Shown: positions 54,381-64,000 of the stretch, in pieces | How the letters are laid out: every line of letters begins with the position of its first letter | Numbering within the stretch: the first letter of the stretch is position 1 | Origin: Zhengitettix transpicula | Taxonomy: Eukaryota > Arthropoda > Insecta > Orthoptera > Tetrigidae | Assembly (NCBI GenBank): GCA_037074705.1 | Contig: JAYJMR010000077.1 | Span: 62,001-126,000 of the forward strand | DNA length: 64,000 bases | Reading direction: 5' to 3' | The notes under the pieces: generated by a model | Database searches by the model: none | Seen by the model: the letters and a program-made list of their open reading frames with translations, nothing else | What the model was told of the DNA's origin: nothing | Program-made: the position numbers and the translations under genes

Positions 54381-56300
54381 ATCATCAAATAACAAAGTCT
54401 TATTTCATAATAAATGACCCGTTCTTTATAAAAATTACTCAAACCAGCACTTTTAAAATCTTAATCTATTAATATTAATTAATATATCATAATATTTCGA
54501 CGTTTCGACGACAAGTTTGGAATTTCACCAACCAAGAATCTTCAAATAACAAAGTCTCATTTCATAATAAATGACTCGTTCTTTATAAAAATTACTCAAA
54601 CCTGCACTTCTAAAATCTTAATCTATTAATATTAATTAATATATCATAATATTTTTGACGTTTCGACGAAAAGTTTGGAATTTCACCAACCAAGAATCTT
54701 CAAACAACAAAGTCTTATTTCATAATAAATGACTCGTTCTTTATAAAAATTACTCAAACCTGCACTTCTTAAATCTTAATCTATTAATATTAATTAATAT
54801 ATCGTAATATTTCGACGTTTCGACGACAAGTTTGGAATTTCACCAACCAAGAATCTTCAAATAACAAAGTCTTATTTCATAATAAATGACTCGTTCTTTA
54901 TAAAAATTACTCAAACCTGCACTTCTAAAATCTTAATCCATTAATATTATTTAATATATCGTAATATTTCGACGTTTCGACGACAAGTTTGGAATTTCAC
55001 CAACCAAGAATGTTCAAATAACAAAGTCTTATTTCATAATAAATGACTCGTTCTTTATAAAAATTACTCAAACCTGCACTTCTAAAATTTAATCTATTAA
55101 TATTAATTAATATATCCCAATATTTCGACGTTTCGACGACAAGTTTGGAATTTCACTAACCAAGAATCTTCTAATAACAAAGTCTTATTTCATAATAAAT
55201 GACTCGTTCTTTATAAAAATTACTCAAACCTGCACTTCTAAAATCTTATTCCATTAATATTAATTAATATATCGTAATATTTCGACGTTTCGACGACAAG
55301 TTTGGAATTTCACCAACCAAGAATCTTCAAATAACAAAGTCTTATTTCATAATAAATGACTCGTTCTTTATAAAAATTACTCAAACCTGCACTTCTAAAA
55401 TATTAATCCATTAATATTAATTAATATATCGTAATATTTCGACGTTTCGACGAAGATTTTGGAATTTCACCAACAAAGAATCTTCAAATAACAAAGTCTT
55501 ATTTCATAATAAATGACTCGTTCTTTACAAAAATTACTCAAACCTGCACTTCTAAAATTTTAATCCATTAATATTAATTAATATATCGTAATATTTCGAC
55601 GTTTCGACGACAAGTTTGGAATTTCACCAACCAAGAATCTTCAAATAACAAAGTCTTATTTCATAATAAATGACTCGTTCTTTATAAAAATTACTCAAAC
55701 CTGCACTTCTAAAATCTTAATCCATTAATATTAATTAATATATCGTAATATTTCGACGTTTCGACGACAAGTTTGGAATTTCACCAACCAAAAATCTTCA
55801 AATAACAAAGTCTTATTTCATAATAAATGACTCGTTCTTTATAAAAATTAGTCAAACCTGCACTTTTAAAATCTTAATCTATTAATATTAATTAATATAT
55901 CATAATATTTCGACGTTTCGACGACAAGTTTGGAATTTCACCAACCAAGAATCTTCAAATAACAAAGTCTTATTTCATAATAAATGACTCGTTCTTTATA
56001 AAAATTACTCAAACCAGCACTTCTAAAATCTTAATCTATTAATATTAATTAATATATCGTAATATTTCGACGTTTCGACGACAAGTTTGGAATTTCACCA
56101 ACCAAGAATCATCAAATAACAAAGTCTTATTTCATAATAAATGACTCGTTCTTTATAAAAATTACTCAAACCAGCACTTCTAAAATCTTAATCTATTAAT
56201 ATTAATTAATATATCATAATATTTCGACGTTTCGACGACAAGTTTGGAATTTCACCAACCAAGAATCTTCAAATAACAAAGTCTTATTTCATAATAAATG
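54381..56300 (+). repeat. Segment duplicated 7,380 bp downstream (47 monomers), copy 1
   Basis: AATCATC (54381, 56109), TGACCCG (54416), CAAACAAC, GTTCAAAT (55012), CACTAACC, CGAAGATTTTGG (55451) and TTTACAAAAA recur at +7,380. A one-base gain near 54,655 (ATTTTTGACG) and a one-base loss near 55,088 cancel out within the block. Confidence 0.9.
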
Positions 56301-58670
56301 ACTCGTTCTTTATAAAAATTACTCAAACCTGCACTTCTAAAATCTTAATCCATTAATATTAATTAATATATCGTAATATTTCGACGATTCGACGACAAGT
56401 TTGGAATTTCACCAACCAAGAATCTTCAAATAACAAAGTCTTATTTCATAATAAATGACTCGTTCTTTATAAAAATTACTCAAACCTGCACTTCTAAAAT
56501 CTTAATCCATTAATATTAATTAATATATCGTAATATTTCGACGTTTCGACGACAAGTTTGGAATTTCACCAACCAAGAATCTTCAAATAACAAAGTCTTA
56601 TTTCATAATAAATGACTCGTTCTTAATAAAAATTACTCAAACCTGCACTTCTAAAATCTTAATCCATTAATATTAATTAATATATCGTAATATTTCGACG
56701 TTTCGACGACAAGTTTGGAATTTCACCAACCAAGAATCTTCAAATAACCAAGTCTTATTTCATAATAAATGACTCGTTCTTTATAAAAATTACTCAAACC
56801 TGCACTTCTAAAATTTTAATCCATTAATATTAATATATATATCATAATATTTCGACGTTTCGACGACAGGTTTGGAACTTCTCCAACCAAGAATCTTCAA
56901 ATAACAAAGTCTTATTTCATAATAAATGACTCGTTCTTTATAAAAATTACTCAAACCTGCACTTCTAAAATCTTAATCCATTAATATTAATTAATATATC
57001 GTAATATTTCGACGTTTCGACGACAAGTTTGGAATTTCACCAACCAAGAATCTTCAAATAACAAAGTCTTATTTCATAATAAATGACTCGTTATTTATAA
57101 AAATTAGTCAAACCTGCACTTTTAAAATCTTAATCTATTAATATTAATTAATATATCATAATATTTCGACGTTTCGACGACAAGTTTGGAATTTCACCAA
57201 CCAAGAATCTTCAAATAACAAAGTCTTATTTTATAATAAATGACTCGTTCTTTATAAAAATTACTCAAACCAGCACTTCTAAAATCTTAATCCATTAATA
57301 TTAATTAATATATCGTAATATTTCGACGTTTCGACGACAAGTTTGGAATTTCACCAACCAAGAATCTTCAAATAACAAAGTCTTATTTCATAATAAATGA
57401 CTCGTTCTTTATAAAAATTACTCAAACCTGCACTTCTAAAATTTTAATCCATTAATATTAATTAATATATCGTAATATTTCGACGTTTCGACGACAAGTT
57501 TGGAATTTCACCAACCAAGAATCTTCAAATAACAAAGTCTTATTTCATAATAAATGACTCGTTCTTTATAAAAATTACTCAAACCTGCACTTCTAAAATC
57601 TTAATCCATTAATATTAATTAATATATCGTAATATTTCGACGTTTCGACGACAAGTTTGGAATTTCACCAACCAAAAATCTTCAAATAACAAAGTCTTAT
57701 TTCATAATAAATGACTCGTTCTTTAAAAAATTAGTCAAACCTGCACTTTTAAAATCTTAATCTATTAATATTAATTAATATATCATAATATTTCGACGTT
57801 TCGACGACAAGTTTGGAATTTCACCAACCAAGAATCTTCAAATAACAAAGTCTTATTTCATAATAAATGACTCGTTCTTTATAAAAATTACTCAAACCAG
57901 CACTTCTAAAATCTGAATCCATTAATATTAATTAATATATCGTAATATTTCGACGTTTCGACGACAAGTTTGGAATTTCACCAACCAAGAATCTTCAAAT
58001 AACAAAGTCTTATTTCATAATAAATGACTCGTTCTTTATAAAAATTACTCAAACCTGCACTTCTAAAATCTTAATCCATTAATATTAAATAATATATCGT
58101 AATTTTTCGACGTTTCGACGACAAGTTTGGAATTTCACCAACCAAGAATCTTCAAATAACAAAGTCTTATTTCATAATAAATGACTCGTTCTTTATAAAA
58201 ATTACTCAAACCTGCACTTCTAAAATCTTAATCCATTAATATTAATTAATATATCGTAATATTTCGACGTTTCGACGACAAGTTTGGAATTTCACCAACC
58301 AAGAATCTTCAAATAACAAAGTCTTATTTCATAATAAATGACTCGTTCTTTATAAAAATTACTCAAACCTGCACTTCTAAAATCTTAATCCATTAATATT
58401 AATTAATATATCGTAATATTTCGACGTTTCGACGACAAGTTTGGAATTTCACCAACCAAGAATCTTCAAATAACAAAGTCTTATTTCATAATAAATGACT
58501 CGTTCTTAATAAAAATTACTCAAACCTGCACTTCTAAAATCTTAATCCATTAATATTAATTAATATATCGTAATATTTCGACGTTTCGACGACAAGTTTG
58601 GAATTTCACCAACCAAGAATCTTCAAATAACAAAGTCTTATTTCATAATAAATGACTCGTTATTTATAAA
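55012..58670 (+). repeat. 31-monomer higher-order unit, copy 2
   Basis: Partners lie at 55012, 55171, 56746, 56867, 57087, 57913, 58507 and 58656. The offset drops by two bases at the TATATA tract, which is two bases shorter here, so that tract has changed since the duplication. Confidence 0.9.
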
Positions 58671-59207
58671 AATTAGTCAAACCTGCACTTTTAAAATCTT
58701 AATCTATTAATATTAATTAATATATCATAATATTTCGACGTTTCGACGACAAGTTTGGAATTTCACCAACCAAGAATCTTCAAATAACAAAGTCTTATTT
58801 CATAATAAATGACTCGTTCTTTATAAAAATTACTCAAACCAGCACTTCTAAAATCTTAATCCATTAATATTAATTAATATATCGTAATATTTCGACGTTT
58901 CGACGACAAGTTTGGAATTTCACCAACCAAGAATCTTCAAATAACAAAGTCTTATTTCATAATAAATGACTCGTTCTTTATAAAAAATACTCAAACCTGC
59001 ACTTCTAAAATCTTAATCCATTAATATTAATTAATATATGGTAATATTTCGACGTTTCGACGACAAGTTTGGAATTTCACCAACCAAGAATCTTCAAATA
59101 ACAAAGTCTTATTTCATAATAAATGACTCGTTCTTTATAAAAATTACTCAAACCTGCACTTCTAAAATCTTAATCCATTAATATTAATTAATATATCGTA
59201 ATATTTC

Positions 59208-61400
59208 GATGTTTCGACGACAAGTTTGGAATTTCACCAACCAAGAATCTTCAAATAACAAAGTTTTATTTCATAATAAATGACTCGTTCTTTATAAAAA
59301 TTACTCAAACCTGCAATTCTAAAATCTTAATCCATTTATATTAATTTATATATCGTAATATTTCGACGCTTCGACGACAAGTTTGGAATTTCACCAACCA
59401 AGAATCTTCAAATAACAAAGTCTTATTTCATAATAAATGACTCGTTCTTTATAAAAATTACTCAAACCAGCACTTCTAAAATCTTAATCTATTAATACTA
59501 ATTAATATATCATAATATTTCGACGTTTCGACGACAAGTTTGGAATTTCACCAACCAAGAATCTTCAAATAACAAAGTCTTATTTCATAATAAATGACTC
59601 GTTCTTTATAAAAATTACTCAAACCAGCACTTCTAAAATCTTAATCTATTAATATTAATTAATATATCGTAATATTTCGACGTTTCGACGACAAGTTTGG
59701 AATTTCACCAACCAAGAATCATCAAATAACAAAGTCTTATTTCATAATAAATGACTCGTTCTTTATAAAAATTACTCAAACCCTGCACTTCTAAAATCTT
59801 AATCCATTAATATTAATAAATATATCGAAATATTTCGACGTTTCGACGACAAGTTTGGAATTTTACCAACCAAGAATCTTCAAATAACAAAGTTTTATTT
59901 CATAATAAATGACTCGTTCTTTATAAAAATTACTCAAACCAGCACTTCTAAAATCTTAATCTATTAATATTAATTAATATATCATAATATTTCGACGTTT
60001 CGACGACAAGTTTGGAATTTCATCAACCAAGAATCTTCAAATAACAAAGTCTTATTTCATAATAAATTATTCGTTCTTTATAAAAATTACTCAAACCTGC
60101 ACTTAAAAAATCTTAATCTATTAATATTAATTAATATATCATAATATTTCGACGTTTCGACGAAAAGTTTGGAATTTCACCAACCAAGAATCTTCAAATA
60201 ACAAAGTCTTATTTCATAATAAATGACTCGTTCTTTATAAAAATTACTCAAACCTGCACTTCTAAAATCTTAATCTATTAATATTAATTAATATATCGTA
60301 ATATTTCGACGTTTCGACGACAAGTTTGGAATTTCACCAACCAAGAATCTTCAAATAACAAAGTCTTATTTCATAATAAATGACTCGTTCTTTATAAAAA
60401 TTACTCAAACCTGCACTTCTAAAATCTTAATCCATTAATATTATTTAATATATCGTAATATTTCGACGTTTCGACGACAAGTTTGGAATTTCACCAACCA
60501 AGAATCTTCAAATAACAAAGTCTTATTTCATAATAAATGACTCGTTCTTTATAAAAAATTACTCAAACCTGCACTTTTAAAATCTTATTCCATTAATATT
60601 AATTAATATATCATAATATTTCGACGTTTCGACGACAAGTTTGGAATTTCACCAACCAAGAATCTTCAAATAACAAAGTCTTATTTCATAATAAATGACT
60701 CGTTCTTTATAAAAATTACTCAAACCAGCACTTCTAAAATCTTAATCCATTAATATTAATTAATATATCGTAATATTTCGACGTTTCGACGACAAGTTTG
60801 GAATTTCACCAACCAAGAATCTTCAAATAACAAAGTCTTATTTCATAATAAATGACTCGTTCTTTATAAAAATTACTCAAACCTGCACTTCTAAAATCTT
60901 AATCCATTAATATTAATTAATATATCGTAATATTTCGACGTTTCGACGACAAGTTTGGAATTTCACCAACCAAGAATCTTCAAATAACAAAGTCTTATTT
61001 CATAATAAATGACTCGTTCTTTATAAAAATTACTCAAACCTGCACTTCTAAAATCTTAATCCATTAATATTAATTAATATATCGTAATATTTCGATGTTT
61101 CGACGACAAGTTTGGAATTTCACCAACCAAGAATCTTCAAATAACAAAGTCTTATTTCATAATAAATGACTCGTTCTTTATAAAAATTACTCAAACCTGC
61201 ACTTCTAAAATCTTAATCCATTAATATTAATTAATATATCGTAATATTTCGACGCTTCGACGACAAGTTTGGAATTTCACCAACCAAGAATCTTCAAATA
61301 ACAAAGTCTTATTTCATAATAAATGACTCGTTCTTTATAAAAATTACTCAAACCAGCACTTCTAAAATCTTAATCTATTAATACTAATTAATATATCATA
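59208..61400 (+). repeat. 12-monomer duplication (1,886-bp spacing)
   Basis: GATGTTTCG (59208/61094) and CGCTTCG (59367/61253), each followed by an ACTAATT monomer, are offset by 1,886 bp (12 x 157 plus 2). The two extra bases come from small insertions in between, such as CCCTGC near 59,791 and AAAAAATTAC near 60,555. Confidence 0.8.
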
Positions 61401-61760
61401 ATATTTCGACGTTTCGACGACAAGTTTGGAATTTCACCAACCAAGAATCTTCAAATAACAAAGTCTTATTTCATAATAAATTATTCGTTCTTTATAAAAA
61501 TTACTCAAACCTGCACTTCTAAAATCTTAATCTATTAATATTAATTAATATATCATAATATTTCGACGTTTCGACGACAAGTTTGGAATTTCACCAACCA
61601 AGAATCTTCAAATAACAAAGTCTTATTTCATAATAAATGACTCGTTCTTTATAAAAATTACTCAAACCAGCACTTCTAAAATCTTAATCTATTAATATTA
61701 ATTAATATATCGTAATATTTCGACGTTTCGACGACAAGTTTGGAATTTCACCAACCAAGA

Positions 61761-63680
61761 ATCATCAAATAACAAAGTCTTATTTCATAATAAATGACCC
61801 GTTCTTTATAAAAATTACTCAAACCAGCACTTCTAAAATCTTAATCTATTAATATTAATTAATATATCATAATATTTCGACGTTTCGACGACAAGTTTGG
61901 AATTTCACAAACCAAGAATCTTCAAATAACAAAGTCTTATTTCATAATAAATGACTCGTTCTTTATAAAAATTACTCAAACCTGCACTTCTAAAATCTTA
62001 ATCTATTAATATTAATTAATATATCATAATATTTCGACGTTTCGACGAAAAGTTTGGAATTTCACCAACCAAGAATCTTCAAACAACAAAGTCTTATATC
62101 ATAATAAATGACTCGTTCTTTATAAAAATTACTCAAACCTGCACTTCTAAAATCTTAATCTATTAATATTAATTAATATATCGTAATATTTCGACGTTTC
62201 GACGACAAGTTTGGAATTTCACCAACCAAGAATCTTCAAATAACAAAGTCTTATTTCATAATAAATGACTCGTTCTTTATAAAAATTACTCAAACCTGCA
62301 CTTCTAAAATCTTAATCCATTAATATTATTTAATATATCGTAATATTTCGACGTTTCGACGACAAGTTTGGAATTTCACCAACCAAGAATGTTCAAATAA
62401 CAAAGTCTTATTTCATAATAAATGACTCGTTCTTTATAAAAATTACTCAAACCTGCACTTCTAAAATCTTAATCTATTAATATTAATTAATATATCCCAA
62501 TATTTCGACGTTTCGACGACAAGTTTGGAATTTCACTAACCAAGAATCTTCTAATAACAAAGTCTTATTTCATAATAAATGACTCGTTCTTTATAAAAAT
62601 TACTCAAACCTGCACTTCTAAAATCTTATTCCATTAATATTAATTAATATATCGTAATATTTCGACGTTTCGACGACAAGTTTGGAATTTCACCAACCAA
62701 GAATCTTCAAATAACAAAGTCTTATATCATAATAAATGACTCGTTCTTTATAAAAATTACTCAAACCTGCACTTCTAAAATATTAATCCATTAATATTAA
62801 TTAATATATCGTAATATTTCGACGTTTCGACGAAGATTTTGGAATTTCACCAACAAAGAATCTTCAAATAACAAAGTCTTATTTCATAATAAATGACTCG
62901 TTCTTTACAAAAATTACTCAAACCTGCACTTCTAAAATTTTAATCCATTAATATTAATTAATATATCGTAATATTTCGACGTTTCGACGACAAGTTTGGA
63001 ATTTCACCAACCAAGAATCTTCAAATAACAAAGTCTTATTTCATAATAAATGACTCGTTCTTTATAAAAATTACTCAAACCTGCACTTCTAAAATCTTAA
63101 TCCATTAATATTAATTAATATATCGTAATATTTCGACGTTTCGACGACAAGTTTGGAATTTCACCAACCAAAAATCTTCAAATAACAAAGTCTTATTTCA
63201 TAATAAATGACTCGTTCTTTATAAAAATTAGTCAAACCTGCACTTTTAAAATCTTAATCTATTAATATTAATTAATATATCATAATATTTCGACGTTTCG
63301 ACGACAAGTTTGGAATTTCACCAACCAAGAATCTTCAAATAACAAAGTCTTATTTCATAATAAATGACTCGTTCTTTATAAAAATTACTCAAACCAGCAC
63401 TTCTAAAATCTTAATCTATTAATATTAATTAATATATCGTAATATTTCGACGTTTCGACGACAAGTTTGGAATTTCACCAACCAAGAATCATCAAATAAC
63501 AAAGTCTTATTTCATAATAAATGACTCGTTCTTTATAAAAATTACTCAAACCAGCACTTCTAAAATCTTAATCTATTAATATTAATTAATATATCATAAT
63601 ATTTCGACGTTTCGACGACAAGTTTGGAATTTCACCAACCAAGAATCTTCAAATAACAAAGTCTTATTTCATAATAAATG
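61761..63680 (+). repeat. Segment duplicated from 54.4-56.3 kb, copy 2
   Basis: AATCATC at 61761, TGACCCG at 61796, GTTCAAAT at 62391, CGAAGATTTT at 62831 and AATCATC again at 63489 are all in register with copy 1. Private changes include CTTATATC near 62,096 and 62,724. Confidence 0.9.
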
Positions 63681-64000
63681 ACTCGTTCTTTATAAAAATT
63701 ACTCAAACCTGCACTTCTAAAATCTTAATCTATTAATATTAATTAATATATCATAATATTTCGACGTTTCGACGAAAAGTTTGGAATTTCACCAACCAAG
63801 AATCTTTAAATAACAAAGTCTTATTTCATAATAAATGACTCGTTCTTTATAAAAATTACTCAAACCTGCACTTCTAAAATCTTAATCTATTAATATTAAT
63901 TAATATATCGTAATATTTCGACGTTTCGACGACAAGTTTGGAATTTCACCAACCAAGAATCTTCAAATAACAAAGTCTTATTTCATAATAAATGACTCGT

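Larger units (their letters stand above)
4177..64000 (+). repeat. 157-bp satellite array, main segment (about 381 monomers)
   Basis: The array resumes at monomer base 104. The next full monomer starts at 4231 and the last start is at 63982. That span of 59,751 bp fits 381 monomers with a net loss of about 66 bp from small deletions. All units are head to tail. The consensus has about 29 C, 13 G and 42 G+C of 157 by hand count. It contains an AT-rich core with a perfect 14-bp palindrome (bases 69-82), then a CpG cluster with TTTCGACG repeated twice (92-107). Variation is concentrated at a few sites: GACTCG/GATTCG (about 14-19), TTAC/TTAG (31-34), CCTGC/CCAGC (41-45), CTTC/CTTT (47-50), CCATT/CTATT (63-67), ATTAATT/ACTAATT (71-77) and ATCGTA/ATCCCA/ATCAAA/ATCATA (83-88). 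There are no open frames, since 157 is not divisible by 3 and every frame has stops. I see no gene of any kind in it. Confidence 0.98.

Noticed and set aside
1..64000. CRISPR array
   Set aside because: Repeats are contiguous 157-bp units with no unique spacers, no cas genes and a eukaryotic retrotransposon in the array.
1..64000. Telomeric repeat or ribosomal DNA
   Set aside because: No short telomere-type motif arrays and no rRNA-like sequence are present in the satellite.

Overview
This window is almost entirely one tandem satellite DNA. It is broken once, near the left end, by a dead non-LTR retrotransposon. It is eukaryotic, and an arthropod (probably insect) genome is the best guess. 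That rests on the retrotransposon, whose endonuclease/reverse-transcriptase fragments look like the Jockey/CR1/Daphne group common in arthropods, and on the AT-rich, CpG-undepleted satellite. No host gene, rRNA, tRNA, CRISPR array or prokaryotic signal is visible. I do not recognise the satellite as a named family.

Layout. Positions 1-1202 hold seven full monomers and the first 102 bases of an eighth. Positions 1203-4176 (2,974 bp) hold the retrotransposon on the minus strand: a 5'-truncated endonuclease remnant, linker, reverse transcriptase and C-terminal domain, then a 3' untranslated region with a small hairpin, an AATAAA and a TAGA/TCTA microsatellite tail. The coding region is split by two single-base frameshifts. 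Positions 4177-64000 resume the same interrupted monomer with one base missing, followed by about 381 further monomers and a partial one at the end. All monomers are head to tail on one strand. Both array edges lie outside the window.

The monomer is 157 bp (about 27% G+C by hand count). It has an AT-rich core with a 14-bp perfect palindrome, followed by a CpG-rich stretch containing a perfect 8-bp tandem duplication (TTTCGACG twice). Because 157 is not a multiple of 3 and every frame has stops, the array codes for nothing.

Monomers are not all alike. Linked diagnostic variants recur in register at long distances, which reveals overlapping higher-order duplications of about 9, 10, 12, 13, 18, 19, 30, 31, 36, 47, 50 and 77 monomers. 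The array has therefore grown by repeated unequal exchange or segmental amplification of multi-monomer blocks. The structure fits a centromeric or other heterochromatic satellite, but the sequence alone cannot prove centromere function. I found no new gene system. The points of interest are the array's amplification history, its base composition and the retrotransposon junction.
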